Numbered from the stretch's first letter, positions 24,968 to 36,121 are shown. The stretch: 64,000 bases of DNA from Agromyces flavus (GCF_900104685.1 NZ_LT629755.1:62001-126000); one strand, 5' to 3'. Notes: a model not told the origin generated them from the sequence alone. Numbers and translations are program-made.

Positions 24968-26253
24968 TGGCGGGGCGGCCGACGAAGGACACCCCGTCGC
25001 GGGTCGATCCGCGCACGGGTCGGCCGCTGCCCGAGGGCATTCGCTGGCGCGCCGACCGTCAGCGCTACCAGATCCGCGTCGTCGGGCCGAGCGTCGAGGG
25101 CGGCGCAGCCGAGCGGTCCCGCACGTTCCTGACGCTCACCGAGGCCAAGCGCGAACTCGCGAAGATGGTCGCGGGCCGCAACCCGAACGGGTCGATGACG
25201 CTCGACCAGTGGCACGATAGGTACTGGCCCGCGATCGAGTCCTCCATCCGTCCGGCGACCGCTCGCAGCTACGGCGTCGCCTGGCGCCTCCGAGTGAAGC
25301 CGAGCCTCGGCCGGCACCGACTCGACGAGATCACCTCGCCCATGATCGAGTCGGCGATGGTCGCCTGGTCGGGCGGGGCATCCGCCAAGAACGACGCGCT
25401 TGCGGTGCTCTCGCGCCTGCTCGACGGCGCCCGGCGCTCGCGGTTCATCGACTACAACCCGGCCCGCGAAGTGAAGCGGCCGAGCATGCGCGAGTCGATC
25501 TCGCCGGTGTCGCGGGCGCTCACGCTCGAGCAGATAGCCACTCTGCTCGACCTCATTCCCGACGGCGTCTACCGCCGCTACTTCGCCGCCCTCGTCTACA
25601 CGGGCATGCGCGCGGGCGAGGCGACCGCGCTGCGAGTCGGCGACGTCGACTTCGGGCGCGGCGTCATCCGGGTCAGTCGCTCGCTGAGTCCGGGCATGCG
25701 CGGCGAGCTCATCGAGCAGTCGCCCAAGAGTCACAAGTCACGGGATGTCCCGCTGATCGACGCCCTGCGCCCGTACGCTGAAGCCGCCGCGCGCGGCAAG
25801 CGGGGGAGCGACCTGCTCTTCGACGGACCCGACGGCGGGCGACTCACGAACCACAATGCTCGTCGCGCCGTGAGCTGGGAAGAACTCCGCGAGGCGATCG
25901 GTCGGCCCGACCTGCGCATCCACGACCTGCGGCACACGTTTGCGACGATCCTCTTCGACGCTGGCGCCACCGCGCCCGACGTGCAGGCGACCCTCGGCCA
26001 CTCGAGCCTCCAGGTCACCGAGCGCTACTCGCGTGCCCGCGAAGGAGTCGCGCTCCGAGCCGGTGCCGTTCTCAACGACGCGCTCAAGCGAGCCGACGAG
26101 AGCGTCGACGCGAGAACCGACCAGAGCGCCGACAAGAGCGGCGTCAGGGCGGCCCAACCAGAACCGGAAGTGGCACAACGCCGAACCAGGCGAACCCTTA
26201 ATGGCACATTAATGGCACGGCCTCACCGGCGGCCTCGCGGAATGACCCGCTGA
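24967..26253 (+). CDS. int: Tyrosine-type site-specific integrase
   Basis: 428 residues. An N-terminal arm-binding domain and a SAM-like core-binding region (about 75-165) precede the catalytic domain, with the active-site residues visible: R in T-G-M-R-A-G-E (about 216), K in S-H-K-S-R, H-x-x-R in H-D-L-R-H-T (about 319-322), H in L-G-H-S-S (about 345) and the nucleophile Y in T-E-R-Y-S (about 354). It recombines attP with the tRNA-Phe 3' end. The gene ends 43 bp from the core site, and its last codons carry the 21-bp repeat also found at the left end. It appears intact. Confidence 0.93.
   Translation: MAGRPTKDTPSRVDPRTGRPLPEGIRWRADRQRYQIRVVGPSVEGGAAERSRTFLTLTEAKRELAKMVAGRNPNGSMTLDQWHDRYWPAIESSIRPATARSYGVAWRLRVKPSLGRHRLDEITSPMIESAMVAWSGGASAKNDALAVLSRLLDGARRSRFIDYNPAREVKRPSMRESISPVSRALTLEQIATLLDLIPDGVYRRYFAALVYTGMRAGEATALRVGDVDFGRGVIRVSRSLSPGMRGELIEQSPKSHKSRDVPLIDALRPYAEAAARGKRGSDLLFDGPDGGRLTNHNARRAVSWEELREAIGRPDLRIHDLRHTFATILFDAGATAPDVQATLGHSSLQVTERYSRAREGVALRAGAVLNDALKRADESVDARTDQSADKSGVRAAQPEPEVAQRRTRRTLNGTLMARPHRRPRGMTR
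26198..26218 (+). repeat. 21-bp direct repeat at right end (putative integrase arm site)
   Basis: Exact copy of 16338-16358, inside the 3' end of the integrase gene, about 80 bp from the right core site and in the same orientation as the left copy. Confidence 0.55.
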
Positions 26254-26260
26254 AACAAGA

Positions 26261-26284
26261 AAACCCCCGGTCGCCCGGGGGTTT
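26261..26284 (-). terminator. Element-borne terminator after tRNA-Phe
   Basis: A 10-bp stem (AAACCCCCGG / CCGGGGGTTT) with a TCGC loop, 6 bp beyond the tRNA 3' end. It lies between integrase and tRNA on the island side, so the element supplies a replacement terminator for the tRNA; it can also end the integrase transcript. Confidence 0.7.
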
Positions 26285-26290
26285 CACTTG

Positions 26291-26363
26291 TGGCTCCGAC
26301 CGGCATCGATCCGGTGACCTTTCGATTTTCAGTCGAACGCTCTACCAACTGAGCTACAGAGCC
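26291..26363 (-). tRNA. tRNA-Phe (GAA)
   Basis: 73 nt. Acceptor GGCTCTG pairs with CGGAGCC; the anticodon loop CTGAAAA gives GAA; the T-loop is standard. CCA is not encoded. It is the integration target: its 3' half from the anticodon loop onward was supplied by the element. First position after tRNA-Glu and tRNA-Asp in a leftward cluster. Confidence 0.95.
26297..26333 (-). repeat. Right attachment site within tRNA-Phe
   Basis: 37-bp exact match to 16201-16237, spanning anticodon loop to T-arm of the intact tRNA. Confidence 0.85.
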
Positions 26364-26448
26364 TCGCGACATCGGCCCGACGAATCGGAACGAGTGCCTC
26401 GATAAGGAGAAAGCCCTCGCTCGAAAGAGAAGGGCTTGTCGCCTGAGC

Positions 26449-26522
26449 GACCCTGACGGGACTTGAACCCGCGACCTCCGCCGTGACAGGGCGGCACGCT
26501 AACCAACTGCGCCACAGGGCCT
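26449..26522 (-). tRNA. tRNA-Asp (GTC)
   Basis: 74 nt. Acceptor GGCCCTG pairs with CAGGGTC (one G-T pair); anticodon loop CTGTCAC gives GTC; T-loop TTCAAGT. CCA is not encoded. Part of a leftward Glu-Asp-Phe cluster. Confidence 0.95.
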
Positions 26523-26559
26523 CGTAAAGAAGCTGTTCAATTGTACCCGACCCACCGAG

Positions 26560-26632
26560 TGACCCCAACGGGATTCGAACCCGTGCTGCCGCCGTGAAAG
26601 GGCGGTGTCCTAGGCCGCTAAACGATGGGGCC
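26560..26632 (-). tRNA. tRNA-Glu (TTC)
   Basis: About 73 nt (ends uncertain by one base). Acceptor GGCCCCA pairs with TGGGGTC; anticodon loop CTTTCAC gives TTC; T-arm CGGGTTCGAATCCCG is canonical. First gene of the Glu-Asp-Phe cluster. Confidence 0.93.
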
Positions 26633-26842
26633 GGAGTGATCCGGAGCGGTCGTGCCAGGGGCTCGACCGCCGAGTAGAGAGCATACGCGGTCGCGCGCGA
26701 GATTCCAAAACGACGCCGCGCAGACGCGCCACGCGGGGCGAAATGCCCGGTTCGGGACCTCGGCGAACCTAGCGTGGCAGGGCCACTGCCCGCACGAGAC
26801 GCACGAGCGCGGTGCCGATCCGGCCCGCACGGATGGGGAATC

Positions 26843-28189
26843 ATGTCGCGAACCGCGGAGCGCCGAGGGATCGGACGGGTGGGCTCGCGCCTGCGCGCCT
26901 TCGCCGCCGTGCTCGCGCTCGCCATCGCGGCGACCGGCGGGATCGTCGCCGATCCGGTGCCCGCGCCGGCCGTCGCGGCCGACTACCCGACGTGGGACGA
27001 GGTGCAGAAGGCGAAGGCGAACACCGCCGCCGCCAAGAAGGCCGTCGACCAGATCATCTCGCTCATCGCACAGCTCGAGGAGAACGTCGCGGTCGCCCGC
27101 GCCGAGGCCGAGCGGCGAACCGAGGAACTGCTCGTCGCGCAGCAGCAGTACGACGATGCCGTCCGGCGGGCGAACGAGATCCAGGCCCAGGCGGACGCGG
27201 CCGCAGCCGAGGCCGCCACGGCCGAGCGCAACGCGGGCCAGCTCGCGGCCCAGCTCTACCGCACGGGCGGTTCCGACCTCGGCGTGAACCTCATGCTCGA
27301 CGCCGGCGAGTCGAGGCGCACCGACGAGCTGCTGGCCAAGCTCGGCTCGATGGAGAAGCTCGTCGAGCGCACCGCCGACATCTACGCGCAGGCGCAGGAA
27401 TCCCAGAACACCGCACAGTCGCTCGCCGATCAGGCCGAGGTCGCCCGCGCCGAGCGCGAGAAGCTGCGCATCGCCGCCGAGGAGGCGCTCGCCGCCGCGC
27501 AGGCCGCACAGGCCGCCGCCGAGGCGGCGCTCGCCGAGTCCGAGTCGAAGAAGATCGAGCTCGACCAGCAGCTCAAGTTCCTCCGCGACACCGAGGCGAA
27601 GACCACGGCGGCGTACCAGGAGGGCGAGCGCATCCGCAAGGCGGAAGAGGAGCGCCGCCGCAAGGCCGAGGAGGAGCGACGCCGGCGCGAGGCGGCGGCC
27701 GCGGCCGCCGCCGGAGGTGGCGGCGGGGGCGGTGGCGGAGGTGGCGGCGGCGGTGCCGCGCCGTCCTCATCAGGCTGGTCCAAGCCCGCCTACGGGTGGA
27801 TCTCGGGCAACTACGGCCCACGTCAGGTGATCTGCGGCGGCGGCTACTGCTCGAACCCGTTCCACTACGCCACCGACATCGCAACCGGCTGCTCGGCGCC
27901 CATCCGCGCCGCGTACTCGGGCACCGTCGTCTACTCGGGCTGGTCGGGGAGCTACGGCAACTTCGTCAAGATCAGCCATGGCGGCGGCATCTACACGGGC
28001 TACGCGCACATCCGCGAGGGCGGGCTCTTCGTCGGCTACGGACAGTGGGTGAGCTCGGGCGAGGTGATCGCCTCGAGCGGCACGACCGGTGCGTCCACCG
28101 GCTGCCACCTGCACTTCGAGGTCTACGACGGCTGGAGTCGGATCGATCCGGTCCCGTTCATGGCCGCGCGCGGCGTGTACCTGGGCTGA
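26843..28189 (+). CDS. Secreted M23 family peptidoglycan endopeptidase with coiled coil
   Basis: 448 residues: signal peptide with a hydrophobic core (about 18-38), a long coiled coil (about 55-280) rich in A, E, R and Q, a Gly-rich linker, then an M23/LytM domain. The zinc motifs are visible: H-Y-A-T-D (H-x3-D) and H-L-H-F-E (H-x-H). It should cleave peptide cross-links in peptidoglycan; the coiled coil resembles EnvC/RipA-like hydrolases that act in cell division. The ATG at 26843 follows GGATGGGGA. A TAGCGT box at 26770-26775 is a likely -10. Single-gene unit with a strong terminator. Confidence 0.9.
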   Translation: MSRTAERRGIGRVGSRLRAFAAVLALAIAATGGIVADPVPAPAVAADYPTWDEVQKAKANTAAAKKAVDQIISLIAQLEENVAVARAEAERRTEELLVAQQQYDDAVRRANEIQAQADAAAAEAATAERNAGQLAAQLYRTGGSDLGVNLMLDAGESRRTDELLAKLGSMEKLVERTADIYAQAQESQNTAQSLADQAEVARAEREKLRIAAEEALAAAQAAQAAAEAALAESESKKIELDQQLKFLRDTEAKTTAAYQEGERIRKAEEERRRKAEEERRRREAAAAAAAGGGGGGGGGGGGGGAAPSSSGWSKPAYGWISGNYGPRQVICGGGYCSNPFHYATDIATGCSAPIRAAYSGTVVYSGWSGSYGNFVKISHGGGIYTGYAHIREGGLFVGYGQWVSSGEVIASSGTTGASTGCHLHFEVYDGWSRIDPVPFMAARGVYLG

Positions 28190-28210
28190 GCGCGCACTCG
28201 GCGAGACGAC

Positions 28211-28240
28211 GAGGGGGCGAGCCGTTCGGCTCGCCCCCTC
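28211..28240. terminator. Bidirectional terminator
   Basis: A perfect 13-bp stem (GAGGGGGCGAGCC / GGCTCGCCCCCTC) with a GTTC loop between the convergent peptidase and pyrophosphatase genes. Confidence 0.85.
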
Positions 28241-28276
28241 GGTGCGTGCAGCGGATGTCGCGACATCCGCTCGATG

Positions 28277-28768
28277 TCAGTGGCCGTGGCCCGGGAACGC
28301 CTCGATGGCCTTCGCGATGAGCGCTTCCGCCTCGGCCGCGTCGGCCCAGCCCTCGGTCTTGACCCACTTGCCGGGCTCGAGGTCCTTGTAGTGCTCGAAG
28401 AAGTGCTCGATCTCCTTCTTCGTGTACTCGGGGATCGAGTCGACGTCCTGGATGGAGTCCCAGCGCGGGTCGCCCGCGGGCACCGCGATGACCTTCGCGT
28501 CGCCGCCGCCGTCGTCGGTCATGTGGAAGACGCCCACGGGACGCACCTTCACGCCCACGCCCGGGAAGAGCGGGTACTGGGTGAGGACGAGCACGTCGAG
28601 CGGGTCGCCGTCGTCGCCGAGCGTGTCCTCGAAGAAGCCGTAGTCGGTCGGGTAGACGAAGTTGGTGTAGAGCACGCGGTCGAGGAAGACCCGGCCGGTC
28701 TCGTGGTCGACCTCGTACTTGTTGCGGCTCCCCTTGGGGATCTCGATGACGGCGGCGTACTCGCCCAT
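28277..28768 (-). CDS. ppa: Inorganic pyrophosphatase
   Basis: 163 residues, the usual length of the soluble family I enzyme. It shows [11 protein letters not shown] near the start, the Y-P-T-D-Y-G-F motif and the active-site D-G-D-P-L-D-V-L-V motif with metal-binding aspartates. It hydrolyses pyrophosphate to phosphate with Mg2+, pulling biosynthetic reactions forward. Divergent from tilS with a short shared promoter region; ends in a bidirectional terminator. Confidence 0.97.
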   Translation of the reverse strand: MGEYAAVIEIPKGSRNKYEVDHETGRVFLDRVLYTNFVYPTDYGFFEDTLGDDGDPLDVLVLTQYPLFPGVGVKVRPVGVFHMTDDGGGDAKVIAVPAGDPRWDSIQDVDSIPEYTKKEIEHFFEHYKDLEPGKWVKTEGWADAAEAEALIAKAIEAFPGHGH

Positions 28769-28829
28769 GCTGTTCTCCTCGTTTCCGGATGGCGCGCTCG
28801 CGCCCGGATGGCCGGAATAAGGTTACGTG

Positions 28830-29828
28830 ATGCCCTCCGAGCGCCGTCCACGCCTGACGCCGCCGATCGCCGACGTGCGACGCGCGGTGCGCGGGGTGCT
28901 GGTGCCGCGCGAGGATGCTCCTCTCGCGCTCGTCGCCCTCTCGGGCGGGGCCGACTCGCTCGCGCTCGCCGCGGGCGCGGCGTTCGAGGCGCCGCGGGCC
29001 GGATGGCGCGCCGGCGCGGTCGTCGTCGACCACGGGCTGCAGCCGGGGTCCTCCCAGCAGGCGGATGCCGCGGCATCCGTCGCCCGGGAACTCGGACTCG
29101 ACCCGGTGCTGGTCGTCCGGGTCGACGCGACCGCCGCACCCGGCGGCGCGGGTCCCGAGGGTGCCGCACGCGCCGCCCGGTACGCCGCCCTGGACGCGGC
29201 CGCACGCGACGCCGGAGCTGAGCTCGTGCTGCTCGGCCACACGCTCGACGACCAGGCCGAGACGGTGCTGCTCGGCCTCGCTCGCGGCTCCGGCACGGCC
29301 AGCCTCGCCGGGATGCCGCCGCGATCGGGTCCGTACGCGCGCCCGATGCTCGGCATCCGGCGGGCGACCACGCGGCAGGCCTGCCTCGACGCCGGTCTCG
29401 CGCCGTGGGACGACCCGCACAACGTCGATCCCGCGTACGCGCGCGTGCGGGTGCGCGAGCGCGTGCTGCCGGCGCTCGAGGACGAGCTCGGACCCGGCGT
29501 CGCCGAGGCGCTCGCGCGGACCGCCGAGCAGCTCCGCGAGGACGAGCAGGCGTTCGCCGAGCAGATCGACGAGTTCATCGAGGAGATCTGCGAACCCGCC
29601 GAAGCGGGCATCGCCGTATCGGTCGCCGCGCTCGCCGCGAACCCCGCCGCGCTCCGGCAGCGCATCATCCGCCACGTCGTCGCGAGCGAGTTCGGCGTCG
29701 CGCTCACCCGGCGGCACACGCTCGAGGTCGCGCGTCTCGTGACCGGCTGGCACGGGCAGGGGCCGATCGACCTGCCCGGATGCCGCGCCGAGCGTGTGGG
29801 CGGGCGCATCGAGTTCACGGCGCGCTGA
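28830..29828 (+). CDS. tilS: tRNA(Ile)-lysidine synthase
   Basis: About 332 residues. The N-type ATP-pyrophosphatase P-loop S-G-G-A-D-S-L (about 38) and the later G-H-T-L-D-D-Q-A-E-T-V motif identify TilS, which ligates lysine to C34 of the tRNA-Ile that reads AUA. Length fits the short actinobacterial form without the full C-terminal domain. GTG (28827) and ATG (28830) are adjacent; AAGG lies just upstream. Next to hpt, ftsH and folate genes, the standard actinobacterial order. Confidence 0.93.
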   Translation: MPSERRPRLTPPIADVRRAVRGVLVPREDAPLALVALSGGADSLALAAGAAFEAPRAGWRAGAVVVDHGLQPGSSQQADAAASVARELGLDPVLVVRVDATAAPGGAGPEGAARAARYAALDAAARDAGAELVLLGHTLDDQAETVLLGLARGSGTASLAGMPPRSGPYARPMLGIRRATTRQACLDAGLAPWDDPHNVDPAYARVRVRERVLPALEDELGPGVAEALARTAEQLREDEQAFAEQIDEFIEEICEPAEAGIAVSVAALAANPAALRQRIIRHVVASEFGVALTRRHTLEVARLVTGWHGQGPIDLPGCRAERVGGRIEFTAR

Positions 29829-29896
29829 GGGCCCGATCGCGCGCGGACTAGGCTCGTGCCATCCGGTTCGCCCACGACCAGCAGGAGGAGCCCGGG

Positions 29897-30448
<552 letters not shown>

Positions 30449-30518
30449 GGTGCGGTCGGCGAGCGCCGCCGATCACGACCTCTCGAAACGGGACCCCATC
30501 AGGACCTAGAGTCGACCC

Positions 30519-32213
30519 ATGGGCGACGGGGGGCGTCGGAGCAGACTGCGCGGAGCCGGCGCGGCGTTCGCGAGCAACTGGCGCAACCCCGACCTGCGCC
30601 GTGCGCAGCTCAGCTTCCTCGGGGCCTGGACCGCCGAGTGGGCGTTCACGGTCGCGCTCGGGATCGTCGCCTACCGCGACGGCGGCGCGCTCGCCGTCGG
30701 CCTCGTGGGGCTCCTGCGTATGGTCCCGTCGGCGATCTTCGCGCCGCTGCTGTCGCCGATCGCCGACCGCGGACGGCGGGAGCGGGTGCTCGTCCTGGTG
30801 TCGATCGTGCGCGGCGCGGCGACGGCGGCCGCCGCGGTGGTCGTCGCGATGGCGGGCCCGGCGGCCGTCATCTACGCCCTCGCGGTCGTCTCGACGATCG
30901 CCGCGACCCTCTACCGCCCGGCGCACTCGGCCCTGCTGCCCTCGCTGTGCCGAACCGGGTACGAGCTCGCAAGCGCGAACATGGTCCGCGGGCTGCTCGA
31001 CTCCGCCGCCACGCTCGTGGGCCCGCTGCTCGCGGCGGTGCTGCTCCAGTTCGCCGGCGTCGACGTCGTGTTCGCCGTTGCGGCCGCCGCGTCGTTCGCC
31101 GCCGCCGCCCTGCTCATCGGCCTCCGGTACGAGGCGCCGCCGCGCCCGCCGGCGCCGAGTCGCCCCAACCTGGCCAAGGAGGCGGCCGAGGGGCTGCGCG
31201 CGGTCGCCGGCAATCGCGACCTGCTGCTGATCCTCGGGCTCGCGGCGGCCCAGGCCCTCACGCGCGGCGCGCTGACGGTGCTCTCGGTCGTGGTGGCGAT
31301 CGAGCTGCTGCGCACGGGTGAACCCGGGGTCGGTGCGCTGATGACCGCCGTCGGGGTCGGCGCCGTCCTCGGCTCGCTCGGCGCGTCGCTGCTCGTCGGC
31401 ACGGGTCGGCTCGGCGGGTGGTACGCCGTCGGGATCGCGCTGTGGGGACTCCCGATCGCGCTCATCGGCGTCTTCCCGCAGCAGGCGATCGCGTTGGTCC
31501 TGCTCTCGTTCGTCGGCGTCGGCAACGCCCTCGTCGACGTCGCCGGGTTCACCCTCATCGCGCGGATGGCACCGGACGAGGTGCTGGCCCGCATCTTCGG
31601 CGTGCTCGAGAGCCTGGTCGCGGTGTTCGTCGGGATCGGCGCGGTCGTCGCGTCGGCACTGGTCGAATGGCTGGGCGTGCAGGCCGCGCTGATCGCGATC
31701 GGGCTCGTCTGCCCGCTGCTCGCCGCGGCGTCGTGGTGGCGGCTCCGAGCCCTCGACCGCACGGTCGGCGATCTCGACGTCCACGTCTCGCTGCTCCAGC
31801 AGGTGCCGATGCTGCAGGCGCTGCCGCTGCCCTCCATCGAGCAGCTCGCCCGCGGGCTCGAGCCCGTCGCGTACCGCGCGGGCGTCTCGGTCTTCGACCA
31901 GGGGGACGTGGGCGACCGGTTCTACGTGATCGAGTCGGGCGAAGCCGACGTGGTCGGCGACGGGCGGGTCGTGGCCGCGCTCGGACCGGGGGAGGGGTTC
32001 GGCGAGATCGCACTGCTCCGACGCACGCGCCGCACGGCGACGGTCGTGGCGACGAGCGACCTCAGGCTGCAGGCGCTGACCTGCGACCGGTTCCTCCCCG
32101 TCGTGCTCGGGTACACCCCCAGCGCGCAACAGGCCGAGATCGACATGGACGACCGGCTCGGCCAGTGGCAGACGCGGGAGCCGGGAGCGCCGTTCCGCGA
32201 GCCGCCCGCGTAG
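30519..32213 (+). CDS. MFS transporter fused to a cyclic nucleotide-binding domain
   Basis: 564 residues. Residues 25-415 form about twelve membrane helices of a major facilitator (MFS_3/enterobactin-exporter-like type). After a charged linker, residues about 440-545 are a Crp-like cyclic-nucleotide-binding domain: V-F-D-Q-G-D-V-G-D-R-F-Y-V-I-E-S-G and the phosphate-binding cassette with G-E-G-F-G-E-I-A-L-L and R-T-A-T-V. The fusion suggests transport or signalling gated by cAMP or a related ligand. A TAGAGT box ends six bases before the ATG, suggesting a leaderless transcript. Substrate unknown. It sits between hpt and ftsH. Confidence 0.85.
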   Translation: MGDGGRRSRLRGAGAAFASNWRNPDLRRAQLSFLGAWTAEWAFTVALGIVAYRDGGALAVGLVGLLRMVPSAIFAPLLSPIADRGRRERVLVLVSIVRGAATAAAAVVVAMAGPAAVIYALAVVSTIAATLYRPAHSALLPSLCRTGYELASANMVRGLLDSAATLVGPLLAAVLLQFAGVDVVFAVAAAASFAAAALLIGLRYEAPPRPPAPSRPNLAKEAAEGLRAVAGNRDLLLILGLAAAQALTRGALTVLSVVVAIELLRTGEPGVGALMTAVGVGAVLGSLGASLLVGTGRLGGWYAVGIALWGLPIALIGVFPQQAIALVLLSFVGVGNALVDVAGFTLIARMAPDEVLARIFGVLESLVAVFVGIGAVVASALVEWLGVQAALIAIGLVCPLLAAASWWRLRALDRTVGDLDVHVSLLQQVPMLQALPLPSIEQLARGLEPVAYRAGVSVFDQGDVGDRFYVIESGEADVVGDGRVVAALGPGEGFGEIALLRRTRRTATVVATSDLRLQALTCDRFLPVVLGYTPSAQQAEIDMDDRLGQWQTREPGAPFREPPA

Positions 32214-32279
32214 CCGGCTCGCGCTTTCAGCGAACAGGGAGCCGGCGCCCAGCGGCGGGAGGGTAGCCTGCTAAGCACC

Positions 32280-34295
<2,016 letters not shown>

Positions 34296-34316
34296 GCCCG
34301 CGATGAGGAGGCTGCC

Positions 34317-34913
34317 ATGACGGGAGTCGACACCGGCCGCATCGAGCGCGCCGTGCGCGAGCTGCTGCTCGCCATCGGCGAGGACCCCGATCGCGCGGAG
34401 CTCGAACGCACCCCTGCCCGGGTCGCCGAGGCGTACCAGGAGTTCTTCAGCGGCATCGGCGCCGACCCGCAGGCGCACCTCGCCGATTCGGTCGAGCTCG
34501 GCGCGGCCGACGACGGCGAGCCCGCCACGGGCGATGCGATCGTGCTGCGCGACCTCCACTTCCGGTCGGTCTGCGAGCACCACCTGCTGCCCTTCATCGG
34601 CACCGCGCACGTCGCCTACCTGCCCGGGGCGAAGGTCGTCGGGCTCGGCCGCATCCCCGCGGTCGTCGACACCCTCGCGAGCCGACCGCAGCTGCAGGAA
34701 CGGCTCGCCGAGGAGATCGCCGACGCACTCGAGGCCGGGCTCGCGCCGCGCGGCGTCCTGGTGGTGCTCGACGCCGTGCACAGCTGCGTGACGACGCGCG
34801 GCGTGCGCCAGGAACACAGCAGCACGGTGACCGTCGCGAGCCGCGGTGCGCTCGCCGAATCCGCCGCACGTGCCGAGGTCATCGCCCTCATCGGGTCGGG
34901 CCGCGGTGTCTGA
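34317..34913 (+). CDS. folE: GTP cyclohydrolase I
   Basis: 198 residues. C-E-H-H-L-L-P-F (zinc ligands), G-L-G-R-I-P and C-V-T-T-R-G-V are the type IA signature. It converts GTP to dihydroneopterin triphosphate, the first step of folate synthesis. It overlaps the folP start by 8 bases and follows ftsH closely. Confidence 0.97.
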   Translation: MTGVDTGRIERAVRELLLAIGEDPDRAELERTPARVAEAYQEFFSGIGADPQAHLADSVELGAADDGEPATGDAIVLRDLHFRSVCEHHLLPFIGTAHVAYLPGAKVVGLGRIPAVVDTLASRPQLQERLAEEIADALEAGLAPRGVLVVLDAVHSCVTTRGVRQEHSSTVTVASRGALAESAARAEVIALIGSGRGV

Positions 34914-35766
34914 GCCCGCCGGCGTGCCCGGAGCGACCCGCGCCGGGTCCGCCGACCCGCTGATCATGGGCGTCGTGAACGTCACGCCCGACTCGTTCAG
35001 CGACGGCGGGCGCTGGTTCGACGCCGATGCCGCGATCGCGCACGGGCTCGAGCTCGCGGCCGAGGGTGCCGACGTACTCGACGTGGGCGGCGAGTCCACG
35101 CGCCCCGGCGCGGCGCGCGTCGACCCCGATGAGGAGCTGCGACGCGTCCTCCCGGTGATCCGCGAGCTCGCGGGTCGGGGCCTGCGCGTCAGCGTCGACA
35201 CGATGCGGGCCTCGACCGCGGCCGCCGCCGTCGAGGCGGGCGCCGAGATCATCAACGATGTCTCCGCCGGCCTCGCCGACCAGGCGATGGCCCGCATCGC
35301 CGCCGAGTCGGGCGCGACGTACGTCGCGATGCACTGGCGCGGGCACTCCGACCGGATGGACGAGCTGTCGGAGTACGCCGACGTCGCGCTCGAGGTCCGT
35401 GACGAGCTGGCGCGCCGTGTCGACGCGCTCCTCGACGCCGGTGTCGCCGCCGATCGCCTCATACTCGACCCGGGCCTCGGCTTCTCGAAGCGCGGGCCGC
35501 AGAACTGGGCGCTCCTGGCCGACCTCGATGTGCTCGCGGCGCTCGGCTACCCGATCCTCGTGGGCGCTTCCCGCAAGCGGTTCCTCGGCGCGCTGCTGCC
35601 CGACGGCGCTCCGGTCGAGCAGCGCGACCTCCCGACCGCGGTGATCAGCGCGCTCGCCGCGCAGGCCGGCGTGTGGGGCGTCCGCGTGCACGACGTCGCC
35701 TCGACGCGAGTCGCGCTCGACGTCGCCCGTGCATGGCAGAGTGGACGACGTGGCCAGCACTCCTGA
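34906..35766 (+). CDS. folP: Dihydropteroate synthase
   Basis: About 286 residues from a GTG at 34906. The pterin-binding motif G-V-V-N-V-T-P-D-S-F-S-D-G-G and the second signature D-V-G-G-E-S-T-R-P-G-A are clear. It joins p-aminobenzoate to 6-hydroxymethyl-dihydropterin diphosphate and is the sulfonamide target. The frame opens further upstream inside folE, but the GTG gives the normal N-terminus. Confidence 0.96.
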   Translation: MSEPAGVPGATRAGSADPLIMGVVNVTPDSFSDGGRWFDADAAIAHGLELAAEGADVLDVGGESTRPGAARVDPDEELRRVLPVIRELAGRGLRVSVDTMRASTAAAAVEAGAEIINDVSAGLADQAMARIAAESGATYVAMHWRGHSDRMDELSEYADVALEVRDELARRVDALLDAGVAADRLILDPGLGFSKRGPQNWALLADLDVLAALGYPILVGASRKRFLGALLPDGAPVEQRDLPTAVISALAAQAGVWGVRVHDVASTRVALDVARAWQSGRRGQHS

Positions 35767-36121
35767 TCGGATCTCCGTGACCGGGATCCGGGTCCGCGCG
35801 CACCACGGCGTCTTCGAGTTCGAGCGCGAAGAGGGGCAGGAGTTCGTGATCGACGTGACGGTCGCCGTCGACCTCGCCGCCGCGGCATCCGGTGACGACC
35901 TCGCCCGCACCGTGCACTACGGCGAGCTCGCGGTCGCCGTCGCGCGCGCCGTCGAGCGCGACCCCGTCGACCTCATCGAGACCGTCGCCGAGCGCGTCGC
36001 CGGTGTCGCGCTCGGCTTCGACGGTGTCGACGAGGCGACCGTGACGGTGCACAAGCCGCAGGCGCCCATCGAGGTGCCGTTCGACGACGTGGCCGTCACC
36101 GTCGTGCGGAGCCGCACGTGA
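35750..36121 (+). CDS. folB: Dihydroneopterin aldolase
   Basis: About 123 residues. The core D-R-I-S-V-T-G-I-R-V-R-A-H-H-G-V-F-E-F-E-R and the later V-H-K-P-Q-A-P-I segment define FolB, which cleaves dihydroneopterin to 6-hydroxymethyl-dihydropterin. In-frame GTG codons at 35729, 35741 and 35750 could all start; the last leaves a normal length and overlaps folP. Its stop overlaps the folK start. Confidence 0.94.
   Translation: MASTPDRISVTGIRVRAHHGVFEFEREEGQEFVIDVTVAVDLAAAASGDDLARTVHYGELAVAVARAVERDPVDLIETVAERVAGVALGFDGVDEATVTVHKPQAPIEVPFDDVAVTVVRSRT

Larger units (their letters stand above)
16191..26333. mobile_element. Integrative mobilizable element in tRNA-Phe (about 10.1 kb)
   Basis: The element is bounded by direct repeats of the tRNA-Phe 3' half: an exact 37-bp match at 16201-16237 and 26297-26333, extended outward by one mismatch and seven more matching bases. 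The intact tRNA is on the integrase side, as usual for tRNA-targeting elements. Contents: fatty acid desaturase, small proteins, MobF relaxase-helicase, HNH-like protein, DUF4238 protein, HTH protein, excisionase-like protein and tyrosine integrase. No type IV secretion or coupling-protein gene is visible and no replication gene was recognised, so it is best called a mobilizable rather than self-transmissible element. Confidence 0.85.

Noticed and set aside
26640..26842. Possible c-di-AMP riboswitch upstream of the M23 peptidase
   Set aside because: Such switches occur before cell-wall hydrolases in actinobacteria, but the likely leader is only about 70 nt and no matching structure was seen.
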